Positions 8,357 through 17,633 of a stretch of DNA of 64,000 nt are shown one piece after another. The notes under the pieces are model-generated. The model saw only the letters and a program-made list of their open reading frames with translations, searched no databases and was not told the origin of the DNA. The number at the start of each line of letters is the position of its first letter. The stretch's first letter is position 1. The translations under genes and the position numbers were made by a program. The DNA comes from Streptomyces sp. AM 4-1-1 (GTDB lineage Bacteria > Actinomycetota > Actinomycetes > Streptomycetales > Streptomycetaceae), in contig NZ_CP119145.1 of the NCBI RefSeq assembly GCF_029167625.1, positions 6,572,001 through 6,636,000 on the forward strand. Reading direction: 5' to 3'.

Positions 8357-9306
8357 GCCGGACAGTGGAGGGACAGACGACCTTCATGTCGGCGCCGGTA
8401 CAGGCCGCATACAGTTACTGCGAAGCGGTCACCGGACAGCAGGCGCGCAATTTCGCCTACGGGATCAGACTGCTGCCCGCCGAGAAGCGGCAGGCCATGT
8501 CGGCGTTGTACGCGTTCTCGCGGCGCGTCGACGACATCGGCGACGGAGAGCTGCCGCAGGAGACCAAACGGACCCGGTTGGAGAGCACCCGTGCGCTCCT
8601 CGGACGGGTGCGCGACGGCGCGGTCGAGGAGGACGACACCGACCCGGTGGCCGTCGCGCTCGCCGACGCCGCCCGCCGCTTCCGGCTGCCGCTCGGCGGA
8701 CTCGACGAACTCATCGACGGGGTCCTGATGGACGTCCGTGAGGAGACGTACGAGACCTGGGACGACCTCAAGGTCTACTGCCGGTGCGTCGCGGGAGCCA
8801 TCGGCAGGCTCTCGCTGGGGGTCTTCGGTACGGAACCGGGCGCGCCCGGCGCCGACCGCGCCGCCGAGTACGCCGACACCCTGGGGCTCGCCCTCCAGCT
8901 GACCAACATCCTCAGGGACGTCCGTGAGGACGCGGGCAACGGACGCACCTATCTGCCCGCCGACGACCTCGCGAAGTTCGGCTGCTCCGCGGGCTTCCAC
9001 CGGGCCACCCCGCCGCCCGGGTCGGACTTCGCGGGTCTCGTCCACTTCGAGGTCCGCCGCGCCCGCGCCCTGTTCGCCGAGGGCTACCGGCTGCTGCCCA
9101 TGCTCGACCGGCGCAGCGGCGCCTGTGTGGCGGCCATGGCAGGCATCTACCGCCGCCTCCTCGACCGGATCGAACGCGACCCCGAGGCCGTCCTGCGCGG
9201 CCGGGTGTCGCTGCCCGGACACGAAAAGGCGTACGTGGCGGTGCGCGGTCTGTCGGGCCTCGACGCCCGGCACGTCTCGCGCCGGACCACCGGAAGGCGG
9301 GTCTGA
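8353..9306 (+). CDS. hpnD: Presqualene diphosphate synthase HpnD
   Basis: Condenses two farnesyl diphosphates to presqualene diphosphate, the first committed step to squalene and hopanoids. ARNFAYGIRLLP and the Asp-rich motifs SRRVDDIGDGE and LTNILRDVREDAGNGRTYLP are seen, in the order expected for the squalene/phytoene synthase fold. GTG 8353 overlaps the hpnC stop; ATG 8386 (MSAPVQ) is an alternative start. 317 aa. A 160-base gap separates it from hpnE and may hold an additional promoter. Confidence 0.93.
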   Translation: MSRTVEGQTTFMSAPVQAAYSYCEAVTGQQARNFAYGIRLLPAEKRQAMSALYAFSRRVDDIGDGELPQETKRTRLESTRALLGRVRDGAVEEDDTDPVAVALADAARRFRLPLGGLDELIDGVLMDVREETYETWDDLKVYCRCVAGAIGRLSLGVFGTEPGAPGADRAAEYADTLGLALQLTNILRDVREDAGNGRTYLPADDLAKFGCSAGFHRATPPPGSDFAGLVHFEVRRARALFAEGYRLLPMLDRRSGACVAAMAGIYRRLLDRIERDPEAVLRGRVSLPGHEKAYVAVRGLSGLDARHVSRRTTGRRV

Positions 9307-9466
9307 CGCGGATGCGGAACACCACGCGACCCGCGTTCACCGGGTACAACGGGTCCAAACGGTGGACAACCCTCCGTGGATCTCTCGCGTCCCTGACGGG
9401 GGAGAGCAGGACCGTGATGATCAGGATCACCAGTACGACGGCTCAGGGCCGCCCAGGGAGGGACGC

Positions 9467-10867
9467 ATGACGGACGAACCGGCACGGTCCTCGCGCGCGG
9501 TCGTCGTCGGGGGCGGACTCGCCGGCGTCACCGCCGCGCTCCGTCTCGCCGACACCGGGCTTGACGTGACCCTGCTCGAAGGACGACCCCGGCTCGGCGG
9601 CCTCGTCTTCTCGTTCCGGCGCGGTGAGCTGACCGTCGACAACGGCCAGCACGTGTACCTCCGCTGCTGCACCGGCTACCGCTGGCTCCTCGACCGCGTC
9701 GGCGGCGCACGTCTCGCACCCCTTCAGGACCGGCTGGACGTACCGGTCCTCGACATCGGCCGTCCGGGCCGGCCCAGGCTCGGACGGCTACGCCGCACCG
9801 GCCTGCCGGTTCCGTTCCACCTCGCCGCCGGCCTCGCCACCTACCCGCACCTCTCGCTCGCCGAACGCGCGGGCGTCGGACGCGCCGCGCTGGCCCTGCG
9901 ACGTCTGGACCCGGCCGACCCCGCGCTCGACGGCATCGACTTCGCGACCTGGCTCGGCCGGCACGGACAGTCGCGGCGCACCGTCGAAGCCCTCTGGGAC
10001 CTCGTCGGCGTGGCCACCCTCAACGCCACCGCTGCCCACGCCTCCATGGCGCTCGCCGCGACGGTGTTCAAGACCGGGCTGCTCTCCGATCCCGGCGCCG
10101 CCGACATCGGATGGGCGAGCGTGCCGCTCGGCGACCTGCACGACACCCTCAGCCGCCAGGCTCTCGACGCGGCGGGGGTACGGACCGTCACGCGGGCCAA
10201 GGCAGACGCGGTCACCCGCACGGCGGACGGCCGCTGGAGCGTGGCGACCGGCGGCGAGCAGATCGAGGCGGACACCGTCGTGCTCGCCGTGCCCCAGCGC
10301 GAGGCCCACGGACTGCTGCCCGACGGCGCTCTCGACGAACCGGGACGACTGCTCGACCTCGGTACCGCGCCCATCCTCAACGTGCACGTCGTGTACGACC
10401 GCAAGGTGCTGCGCCGGCCCTTCTTCGCCGCGCTCGGGTCCCCGGTCCAGTGGGTCTTCGACCGTACCGACGCCTCCGGGCTCGCGCGTACGGGCGGGCG
10501 CGGCGGCCAGTACCTCGCGGTCTCCCAGTCCGCCGCCCAGGACGAGATCGACCTGCCCGTCGCCGAGCTGCGCGAACGCTATCTGCCGGAGCTGGAGCGG
10601 CTGCTCCCGGCCGCCCGCGGGGCCGGTGTCCGCGATTTCTTCGTCACCCGTGAGCGCACCGCGACGTTCGCTCCCTCCCCCGGCGTCGGACGGCTGCGGC
10701 CCGGGGCCCGTACCCGCGTACCGGGCCTGTACCTGGCCGGGGCGTGGACCGACACCGGGTGGCCCGCGACGATGGAGGGCGCGGTCCGCAGTGGCTTCGC
10801 CGCCGCGTCGGCGGCCCTCTCGGAACTCGGCCGACCGCACGAACATCCGCTGCAGGAGGCGGCATGA
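9467..10867 (+). CDS. hpnE: Hydroxysqualene dehydroxylase HpnE (FAD-dependent)
   Basis: Reduces hydroxysqualene to squalene, the last HpnCDE step. The N-terminus has the FAD dinucleotide motif VVGGGLAGVTAALRLADTG, followed by EGRPRLGGLVFSF and DNGQHVYLRCC, as in squalene-associated amine-oxidase-like desaturases. The C-terminus PGLYLAGAWTDTGWPATMEGAVRSG closes the FAD-binding fold. ATG 9467 has a GGGAGGGA ribosome-binding site; the same frame is open far upstream inside hpnD, but that is a shadow. 466 aa. Overlaps the polyprenyl synthase gene (ATGA). Confidence 0.93.
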   Translation: MTDEPARSSRAVVVGGGLAGVTAALRLADTGLDVTLLEGRPRLGGLVFSFRRGELTVDNGQHVYLRCCTGYRWLLDRVGGARLAPLQDRLDVPVLDIGRPGRPRLGRLRRTGLPVPFHLAAGLATYPHLSLAERAGVGRAALALRRLDPADPALDGIDFATWLGRHGQSRRTVEALWDLVGVATLNATAAHASMALAATVFKTGLLSDPGAADIGWASVPLGDLHDTLSRQALDAAGVRTVTRAKADAVTRTADGRWSVATGGEQIEADTVVLAVPQREAHGLLPDGALDEPGRLLDLGTAPILNVHVVYDRKVLRRPFFAALGSPVQWVFDRTDASGLARTGGRGGQYLAVSQSAAQDEIDLPVAELRERYLPELERLLPAARGAGVRDFFVTRERTATFAPSPGVGRLRPGARTRVPGLYLAGAWTDTGWPATMEGAVRSGFAAASAALSELGRPHEHPLQEAA

Positions 10868-11967
10868 GCAGTACCACCGGAACAAGAGGAGAGTCAGTGA
10901 CCCCGGCGAATCCGGCTTTCGACACCGTGACGGACACCGCGGATGTCACCGCGCTTCTGGAGCGCGGACGGGATCTGTCCGCGCCGGTGCTCCGGGCCGC
11001 CGTCGGCCGGCTCGCACCGCCCATGGACACCGTCGCCGCCTACCACTTCGGCTGGATCGACGCCCATGGCCGCCCCGCCGACGGGGACGGCGGCAAGGCC
11101 GTGCGCCCGGCGCTCGCGCTGCTCTCGGCGGAGGCCGCGGGCGCGAGCGCCGAAACCGGCATCCCGGGCGCGGTGGCCGTCGAACTCGTGCACAACTTCT
11201 CGCTGCTGCACGACGACCTGATGGACGGCGACGAACAGCGCCGTCACCGCGACACCGTGTGGAAGGTGCACGGCCCCGCGCAGGCCATCCTCGTCGGTGA
11301 CGCGCTGTTCGCGCTGGCCAACGAGGTCCTGCTGGAACTGGACACCGTCGAGGCGGGCCGGGCGGCCCGCCGGCTGACCACCGCCACCCGCAAGCTCATC
11401 GACGGCCAGGCCCAGGACATCTCCTACGAGCACCGCGAGCGGGTCACCGTCGAGGAGTGCCTGGAGATGGAGGGCAACAAGACCGGAGCCCTCCTCGCCT
11501 GCGCCGTCTCCATCGGCGCGGTGCTCGGCGGCGCGGACGAACGCACGGCGGACACCCTGGAGGCGTACGGCCACCACCTCGGCCTCGCCTTCCAGGCCGT
11601 CGACGATCTGCTCGGCATCTGGGGCGACCCGGAGGCCACCGGCAAGCAGACCTGGAGCGATCTGCGCCAGCGCAAGAAGTCCCTGCCGGTCGTCGCGGCG
11701 CTCGCCGCGGGCGGACCCGCGTCGGAGCGGCTGGGCGAACTGCTCGCCGCCGACGCCAAGAGCAGCGATTTCGACAGCTTCTCCGAAGAGGAGTTCGCCG
11801 CACGCGCGGCACTCATCGAGGAGGCGGGCGGCCGTGACTGGACCGCCCAGGAGGCCCGTCGTCAGCATGCGGTCGCCATCGAGGCGTTGCATGGTGTCGA
11901 TATGCCGGAACAGGTGCGGGCGCAGCTCACCGCGCTCGCGGACTTCGTCGTCGTACGAAAGAGATGA
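10864..11967 (+). CDS. Polyprenyl diphosphate synthase (farnesyl diphosphate synthase type)
   Basis: Supplies the C15 substrate for HpnD. The first Asp-rich motif is LLHDDLMDGDEQRRHRDT. The second is AVDDLLGIWGDPEATGK, where the usual DDxxD reads DDLLG, a form I associate with actinobacterial hopanoid-cluster synthases. KPAR-like KAVRPALALLSAE and the QAQD motif are present. 367 aa with a 45-residue N-terminal extension. ATG 10864 overlaps the hpnE stop; GTG 10897 is a possible internal start. Chain length (C15 against C20) cannot be settled without modelling. Confidence 0.9.
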   Translation: MSSTTGTRGESVTPANPAFDTVTDTADVTALLERGRDLSAPVLRAAVGRLAPPMDTVAAYHFGWIDAHGRPADGDGGKAVRPALALLSAEAAGASAETGIPGAVAVELVHNFSLLHDDLMDGDEQRRHRDTVWKVHGPAQAILVGDALFALANEVLLELDTVEAGRAARRLTTATRKLIDGQAQDISYEHRERVTVEECLEMEGNKTGALLACAVSIGAVLGGADERTADTLEAYGHHLGLAFQAVDDLLGIWGDPEATGKQTWSDLRQRKKSLPVVAALAAGGPASERLGELLAADAKSSDFDSFSEEEFAARAALIEEAGGRDWTAQEARRQHAVAIEALHGVDMPEQVRAQLTALADFVVVRKR

Positions 11968-12069
11968 TCACCATCTGTATATGACTCGCAGTCGCCGGCC
12001 GGTGCCCCAGGGGCGTCGGCCGACGGAGACCCCAGCACAGCAGAGGACCTACTGCACGAAGGGGAAGCC

Positions 12070-14070
12070 ATGACAGCGACGACCGATGGAAGCACTGGGG
12101 CTGTGAGCCCCCGAGTAACCTCGGCCAGTGAACCGACCAGGACGACAACCGCCGCGGACGACGTGCTCGCCGTCGCGCGGCGGGCCGCGGAACGCTCGGT
12201 GGAGCACATCCTCGGCAGACAGGACGAGCAGGGCTGGTGGAAGGGCGACCTCGCCACCAACGTCACCATGGACGCCGAGGACCTGCTGCTGCGGCAGTTC
12301 CTCGGGATTCAGGACCCGGTCCTCGTACGGGCCGCTGGACAGTTCATCCGTGGTGAGCAACTGGGCGACGGCACCTGGGCCACCTTCCACGGTGGACCGG
12401 GCGACCTCTCCGCCACCATCGAGGCGTACGTGGCGCTCCGGCTGGCCGGAGACCGGCCGGAGGACCCGCACATGGCGCGGGCGTCGAGGTGCATCAGGGA
12501 ACAGGGGGGCATCGCGGCCGCCCGGGTCTTCACCCGGATCTGGCTCGCCCTCTTCGGCTGGTGGAAATGGGACGACCTGCCGGAACTCCCGCCCGAACTG
12601 ATGTTTTTTCCCAAGTGGCTCCCACTCAATATCTATGACTTCGGCTGCTGGGCGCGGCAGACCATCGTTCCGCTGACCATTGTCTCCGCCAAGCGGCCGG
12701 TACGGCCCGCACCCTTCCCGCTCGACGAGTTGCATACCGATCCCGAATATCCCAATCCCTCCAAGCATCTTGCACCCGCAGCCAGTTGGGACGGCATCTT
12801 TCAGCGCCTCGACAAGGCGATGCACCTTTATCACAAGGTCGCACCCCGCTCGGTGCGCCGGGCGGCCATGAACGCGGCGGCCCGCTGGATCGTCGAACGC
12901 CAGGAGAACGACGGCTGTTGGGGCGGCATCCAGCCTCCGGCCGTGTACTCCGTGATCGCCCTGCATCTGCTCGGGTACGACCTCGACCACCCGGTGATGC
13001 GGGCCGGGCTCGAATCGCTCGACCGGTTCACGGTCTGGCGCGACGACGGCGCCCGCATGATCGAGGCGTGCCAGTCGCCGGTCTGGGACACCTGCCTTGT
13101 CACGATCGCCCTCGCGGACGCCGGGCTCGACGCCGACCACCCGGCGCTCGTGAAGGCCGCCGACTGGATGCTCGGCGAGGAGATCGCGCGGCCCGGGGAC
13201 TGGTCCGTACGAAGGCCCCAACTCGCTCCCGGGGGATGGGCGTTCGAATTTCATAACGACAACTACCCCGACATCGACGACACCGCCGAGGTGGTGCTCG
13301 CGCTGCGCAGGGTCCGTCATCCGGAGCCCGCCCGGGTCGAGGCCGCCATCGAGCGCGGGGTCCGCTGGAACCTCGGCATGCAGTCCCGCAACGGGGCGTG
13401 GGGCGCCTTCGACGCGGACAACACCAGCCCCTTCCCCAACCGGTTGCCGTTCTGCGACTTCGGAGAGGTCATCGACCCTCCGTCGGCGGACGTCACCGGG
13501 CACGTGGTGGAGATGCTCGCCTTCGAGGGCCGCTCGAACCACCCCGCCACCCGGCGGGGCATCGAATGGCTCCTCGCCGAACAGGAGTTGAACGGCGCGT
13601 GGTTCGGCCGCTGGGGCGTCAACTACATCTACGGAACGGGCTCGGTGGTGCCCGCGCTGATCGCCGCCGGACTCCCCGCAGCCCATCCGTCGGTCCGGCG
13701 CGCCGTCCACTGGCTGGAGTCCGTCCAGAACGACGACGGCGGCTGGGGCGAGGACCTGCGGTCCTACCGTGAGGAGAAGTGGATCGGCCACGGCGCGTCG
13801 ACCGCGTCCCAGACCGGCTGGGCGCTCCTCGCACTCCTCGCCGCGGGGGAGCGCGACAGCAGCGCCGTACGGCGGGGCGTCAGCTGGCTCGCCGAGACCC
13901 AGTTGCCCGACGGCTCCTGGGACGAGCCGTATTTCACCGGCACCGGCTTCCCGTGGGACTTCTCCATCAACTACCACCTCTACCGGCAGGTCTTCCCGCT
14001 CACCGCACTCGGGCGGTACGTCCACGGCGACCCCCTCGCCGCGCGCGCGGACGTCCGTGAGGCGATCTGA
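12070..14070 (+). CDS. shc: Squalene-hopene cyclase
   Basis: Membrane-associated class II triterpene cyclase making hopene or diplopterol from squalene. The catalytic DxDD box is DIDDTAE at residues 401-407. Repeated QW motifs are visible (for example QDEQGWWKGD, QENDGCWGG, QSRNGAWGAFD, QNDDGGWGED, QLPDGSWDE), with the WG(V)NYIYGTG and FTGTGFPWDFSINYHLYR segments of the family. 666 aa is normal. ATG 12070 has a GGGGAAG site. There is a 102-base gap after the polyprenyl synthase; the stop overlaps the next ATG by one base (TGATG). Confidence 0.97.
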   Translation: MTATTDGSTGAVSPRVTSASEPTRTTTAADDVLAVARRAAERSVEHILGRQDEQGWWKGDLATNVTMDAEDLLLRQFLGIQDPVLVRAAGQFIRGEQLGDGTWATFHGGPGDLSATIEAYVALRLAGDRPEDPHMARASRCIREQGGIAAARVFTRIWLALFGWWKWDDLPELPPELMFFPKWLPLNIYDFGCWARQTIVPLTIVSAKRPVRPAPFPLDELHTDPEYPNPSKHLAPAASWDGIFQRLDKAMHLYHKVAPRSVRRAAMNAAARWIVERQENDGCWGGIQPPAVYSVIALHLLGYDLDHPVMRAGLESLDRFTVWRDDGARMIEACQSPVWDTCLVTIALADAGLDADHPALVKAADWMLGEEIARPGDWSVRRPQLAPGGWAFEFHNDNYPDIDDTAEVVLALRRVRHPEPARVEAAIERGVRWNLGMQSRNGAWGAFDADNTSPFPNRLPFCDFGEVIDPPSADVTGHVVEMLAFEGRSNHPATRRGIEWLLAEQELNGAWFGRWGVNYIYGTGSVVPALIAAGLPAAHPSVRRAVHWLESVQNDDGGWGEDLRSYREEKWIGHGASTASQTGWALLALLAAGERDSSAVRRGVSWLAETQLPDGSWDEPYFTGTGFPWDFSINYHLYRQVFPLTALGRYVHGDPLAARADVREAI

Positions 14071-14735
14071 TGGGAGACGCCCCTGGACCGCACACCCCCG
14101 GCACACCGCTGCTGATCGCCTGCGCGCTCGGCATCGAACACCTCGCCCTGCGCAGCAGCAGGGGCCGGGGCAGGGGCGGCGGCGCACCGGGGCCCGTGAC
14201 CGTGATCCGTACGGGCATGGGACCGCAGGCCGCACAGGAGGCGGTCGGCCGCGTGCTCGGCCAGGACCGGGCGCGCGGCGCCGCGGTCATCGCCTCCGGA
14301 TTCTGCGCCGGCCTGGCCCCCGGCATGCACCCAGGGGACCTGGTGGTCGCCGACGAGACCCGGGACTCCGGCGGATCGACGGCGACCACCGGCACGGGCC
14401 TGCTCGTCGAGGCCCTGGCCAGGGCGGTGCCCGGACGCACCGTCCACACCGGCCCGCTGACCGGGTCCGACCATGTCGTACGCGGACATGAGCGGACCGA
14501 GCTCCGGGCCACCGGGGCGATCGCGGTGGACATGGAGTCCGCCGCCACTCTTCGAACAGCCCTGCGGTCCGGGCCACGCCCGGTTGCGGCCGTACGGGTG
14601 ATCGTGGACGCTCCAGAACATGAGCTCGTCCGAATCGGCACGGTGCGCGGAGGAATATCAGCCTTCCGGGTACTCCGTGCTGTCCTGCCGGCTTTCTATG
14701 AATGGCACCGATCTTTGCTGCTCCCCAGGAGGTGA
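14070..14735 (+). CDS. hpnG: Nucleoside phosphorylase-like protein HpnG
   Basis: HpnG acts after HpnH, removing adenine from adenosylhopane to give ribosylhopane. The sequence has the purine/uridine phosphorylase layout: IRTGMGPQAAQEAVGRVL, ASGFCAGLAPGMHPGDLVVADET, and AVDMESAATLRTA with the conserved ME pair binding the ribose. 221 aa, in the short range for this family. The N-terminal 30 residues are glycine- and arginine-rich and poorly conserved. Directly coupled to shc (TGATG), and hpnH starts five bases downstream. Confidence 0.85.
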   Translation: MGDAPGPHTPGTPLLIACALGIEHLALRSSRGRGRGGGAPGPVTVIRTGMGPQAAQEAVGRVLGQDRARGAAVIASGFCAGLAPGMHPGDLVVADETRDSGGSTATTGTGLLVEALARAVPGRTVHTGPLTGSDHVVRGHERTELRATGAIAVDMESAATLRTALRSGPRPVAAVRVIVDAPEHELVRIGTVRGGISAFRVLRAVLPAFYEWHRSLLLPRR

Positions 14736-14740
14736 GCTAG

Positions 14741-15760
14741 ATGGCCATGCCGCTCCGTCAGTCCATCAAGGTTGCGACGTACCTCTTTGAACAGAAGCTC
14801 CGCAAGCGTGAGAAGTTCCCGCTCATCGTCGAGCTGGAGCCCTTGTTCGCCTGCAATCTGGCATGCGAAGGGTGCGGGAAGATCCAGCATCCGGCCGGAG
14901 TCCTCAAGCAGCGCATGCCGGTCGCCCAGGCCGTGGGCGCCGTGCTCGAATCCGGTGCCCCGATGGTCTCCATCGCGGGTGGTGAGCCACTGATGCACCC
15001 TCAGATCCATGAGATCGTGCGCCAGTTGGTGGCGAAGAAGAAGTACGTCTTCCTGTGCACCAACGCGATGCTGATGCGGAAGAAGATGGACAAGTTCACC
15101 CCGTCCCCCTACTTCGCGTTCGCCGTGCACATCGACGGCCTGCGCGAGCGGCACGACGAGTCGGTCGCCAAGGAGGGCGTGTTCGACGAAGCGGTGGCGG
15201 CGATGAAGGAGGCCAAGCGGCGCGGCTTCCGCGTCACCACCAACTCCACCTTCTTCAACACCGACACCCCGCAGACCATCATCGAGGTCCTCAACTACCT
15301 CAACGACGACCTCAAGGTCGACGAGATGATGATCTCGCCCGCCTACGCCTACGAGAAGGCACCCGACCAGGAGCACTTCCTCGGGGTCGAGCAGACCCGC
15401 GAACTCTTCAAGAAGACCTTCGCGGGCGGCAACCGGGCGCGCTGGCGCCTGAACCACTCACCGCTCTTCCTCGACTTCCTGGAGGGCAAGGCGGACTTCC
15501 CGTGCACCGCCTGGGCGATCCCGAACTACTCGCTCTTCGGCTGGCAGCGCCCCTGCTATCTGATGAGCGACGGATACGTCCCCACGTACCGGGAACTCAT
15601 CGAGGAGACCGACTGGGACAAGTACGGCCGGGGCAAGGACCCGCGCTGCGCCAACTGCATGGCGCACTGCGGTTACGAGCCCACCGCCGTCCTCGCCACC
15701 ATGGGGTCGCTCAAGGAGTCCCTGCGCGCCGCACGGGAGACCATCGGCGGAAACCGGTGA
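14741..15760 (+). CDS. hpnH: Adenosylhopane synthase HpnH (radical SAM)
   Basis: Radical SAM enzyme adding a 5'-deoxyadenosyl group to diploptene. The iron-sulfur cysteines are Cys38, Cys42 and Cys45 in FACNLACEGCGKIQHP. SIAGGEPLMHP is the SAM GGE region. A C-terminal cysteine group (DPRCANCMAHCGYEP) matches the SPASM-like tail of HpnH. 339 aa. An AGGAGGTGAG site lies just before ATG 14741. HpnG, HpnH and HpnO together predict extended, aminated C35 hopanoids. Confidence 0.95.
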   Translation: MAMPLRQSIKVATYLFEQKLRKREKFPLIVELEPLFACNLACEGCGKIQHPAGVLKQRMPVAQAVGAVLESGAPMVSIAGGEPLMHPQIHEIVRQLVAKKKYVFLCTNAMLMRKKMDKFTPSPYFAFAVHIDGLRERHDESVAKEGVFDEAVAAMKEAKRRGFRVTTNSTFFNTDTPQTIIEVLNYLNDDLKVDEMMISPAYAYEKAPDQEHFLGVEQTRELFKKTFAGGNRARWRLNHSPLFLDFLEGKADFPCTAWAIPNYSLFGWQRPCYLMSDGYVPTYRELIEETDWDKYGRGKDPRCANCMAHCGYEPTAVLATMGSLKESLRAARETIGGNR

Positions 15761-15761
15761 C

Positions 15762-16025
15762 GTGACGAACGCCGGAGACCCCGCCGCGCCGGGTCTCCCC
15801 GCGCCGCCGGCCCGGCCATCGGAGGCGCGCCGCACCTCGCGGCGTGTACCAGGCCGGGCCGGCGGCGGTCGGCACGCTGACGCCGGGGAGGGCCGGGACG
15901 CGGTCCGGGGGCCGTCGCCGGCGCGGCCCGCGGAGGAGGAGGGCCTCGGGCCGCGGATTCCGCAGGCGCAACAGATGACGGACATCGGGACAGCACCGGG
16001 GGCCCCGGCCGTCACCGTCAGCTGA
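15762..16025 (+). CDS. Doubtful small ORF where ispG is found in related clusters
   Basis: GTG 15762 opens an 87-codon frame just after the hpnH stop. The product is Ala/Pro/Arg/Gly-rich, with no motif or membrane segment, and shows no resemblance to IspG (no Fe-S cysteines). It may be random open frame in GC-rich DNA or relic sequence filling the 292-base gap before the Dxs-like gene. From memory, comparable Streptomyces clusters carry ispG here. Confidence 0.2.
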   Translation: MTNAGDPAAPGLPAPPARPSEARRTSRRVPGRAGGGRHADAGEGRDAVRGPSPARPAEEEGLGPRIPQAQQMTDIGTAPGAPAVTVS

Positions 16026-16052
16026 GAACCGGACCAGAGAGGGGGCCCGTAC

Positions 16053-17633
16053 GTGACGATTCTGGAGCACATCCGGGGGCCGCACGACCTCAAGGAGCTG
16101 AGCGAAGCCGAACTCGGCGAACTCACCGAAGACATAAGGACGTTCCTGGTCCAGGAGGTCGCCGGGACAGGCGGTCATCTCGGACCCGACCTCGGCGTGG
16201 TGGAGCTTTCCGTGGCCCTGCACCGGGCCTTCGACTCGCCCGCGGACCGCATCCTGTGGGACACCGGCCACCAGAGCTACGTGCACAAGCTCCTCACCGG
16301 GCGTCAGGACTTCTCGAAGCTGCGCCGCAGGGGCGGCCTCTTCGGCTACCCCTCCCGCGAGGAGTCCGAGCACGACGTCATCGAGAACTCGCACGCCTCG
16401 ACCGTGCTCGGGTGGGCCGACGGCCTCGCCAAGGCCAACGAGGTGCTGAAGCGGGACGACCACGTCGTCGCGGTCATCGGCGACGGCGCGCTCACCGGGG
16501 GCATGGCCTGGGAGGCGCTGAACAACATCGCGGCGGCGGGCGACCGTCCGCTGATCATCGTGGTGAACGACAACGGGCGCTCGTACGCGCCGACCATCGG
16601 CGGCCTCGCGAACCACCTCGCCACCCCGCGTACCACCGACGGCTACGAGCGCTTCCTGTCCCGGGCCAAGGGCGTCCTCCAGCAGACCCCCGTCGTCGGA
16701 CAGCCGCTGTACGGATCGCTGCACGGTGCGAAGAAGGGCCTCAAGGACGCCTTCGCACCGCAGGGCATGTTCGAGGACCTGGGGCTGAAGTACGTCGGTC
16801 CGGTCGACGGCCACGACATCGCCGCCGTCGAGTCGGCGCTCCACCGCGCGAAACGTTTCCACGGCCCGGTGCTGGTGCACTGCCTCACCGAGAAGGGCCG
16901 GGGCCACCGGCCGGCACTGGAGGACGAGGCCGACCGCTTCCACACGGTCGGCGCGATGGACCCGCGGACCTGCGCCCCGCTCGCGCCGCCCCCCGCCGCG
17001 TCCTGGACCTCGGTGTTCGGCTCGGAGATCGCCGCGCCGCGCGACGCCGACCGGCTCCGCGCCGAACTGCGCGAGGCGGTCGGCATCGACGTCGCGCCGA
17101 CCGTGATCCGCTTCCCCGAGGAGTCGGTGGGGGAGCCGGTTCCCGCCGTCGACCGGATCGGCGGCATGGACGTGCTGCACCGCGCACCGGACCCGGACGT
17201 CCTGCTCGTCGCGGTCGGTGTCCTCGCCCCCGCCTGTCCGGGGGCCGCCGAACTGCTCGCGGAACGCGGTATCCGCTGCACCGTCGTCGATCCACGCTGG
17301 GTCAAACCCGTCGACGAACAGCTCGCCCCGCTTGCCGCCCGGCACCGCCTGGTGACGGTGGCCGAGGACAACAGCCGTTCGGGCGGGGTGGGCCGGGCGA
17401 TCGCTCAGGCGCTGCGCGACGCCGGGGTCGACGTACCGCTGCGGACCCTGGGAATCCCCGAGCAGTTCATCGGGCACGCGAAACGCACTGAGATACTGGC
17501 CGACACAGGTCTCACCCCGGTCGAGATCGCCGGCCGGATCGGCGAGGCCCTGGCCGCCGGCCGGTCCACCGGGCGGTCCACCGGGCGGGACGGGTCCGCC
17601 GCTGTGAACACGGGTAAGGAGAGCGGGGAATGA
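16053..17633 (+). CDS. dxs: 1-deoxy-D-xylulose-5-phosphate synthase-like protein with large internal deletion (probably inactive)
   Basis: Dxs makes DXP from pyruvate and glyceraldehyde 3-phosphate, but this copy is 526 aa against about 640 for the family. The N-terminal TPP domain is intact: [15 protein letters not shown], then [18 protein letters not shown], which binds Mg-TPP. The C-terminal transketolase domain is also present ([27 protein letters not shown]). Between them, FGSEI at residues 322-326 joins directly to [10 protein letters not shown], skipping about 118 residues. The missing part is most of the pyrimidine-binding domain, including the GIAEQHA motif with the glutamate that activates TPP, and the SHNGMWD segment. 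The frame is kept across the junction near 17030/17031. GTG 16053 matches the family N-terminus. It overlaps hpnO by ATGA. Isoprenoid supply must come from another dxs elsewhere. Confidence 0.85.
   Translation: MTILEHIRGPHDLKELSEAELGELTEDIRTFLVQEVAGTGGHLGPDLGVVELSVALHRAFDSPADRILWDTGHQSYVHKLLTGRQDFSKLRRRGGLFGYPSREESEHDVIENSHASTVLGWADGLAKANEVLKRDDHVVAVIGDGALTGGMAWEALNNIAAAGDRPLIIVVNDNGRSYAPTIGGLANHLATPRTTDGYERFLSRAKGVLQQTPVVGQPLYGSLHGAKKGLKDAFAPQGMFEDLGLKYVGPVDGHDIAAVESALHRAKRFHGPVLVHCLTEKGRGHRPALEDEADRFHTVGAMDPRTCAPLAPPPAASWTSVFGSEIAAPRDADRLRAELREAVGIDVAPTVIRFPEESVGEPVPAVDRIGGMDVLHRAPDPDVLLVAVGVLAPACPGAAELLAERGIRCTVVDPRWVKPVDEQLAPLAARHRLVTVAEDNSRSGGVGRAIAQALRDAGVDVPLRTLGIPEQFIGHAKRTEILADTGLTPVEIAGRIGEALAAGRSTGRSTGRDGSAAVNTGKESGE

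Noticed and set aside
12049..14235. 728-codon minus-strand open frame opposite shc
   Set aside because: Shadow of shc: composition is Arg/Gly/Val-rich, no motif, and the plus-strand protein is a full squalene-hopene cyclase.
15762..16025. 87-codon frame considered as truncated ispG
   Set aside because: No resemblance to IspG N- or C-terminus; low-complexity. Listed only as a doubtful ORF.
15711..17477. 588-codon minus-strand frame opposite the Dxs-like gene, considered as an explanation for the short Dxs
   Set aside because: No recognisable protein; the plus strand carries conserved Dxs domains on both sides of the deletion.
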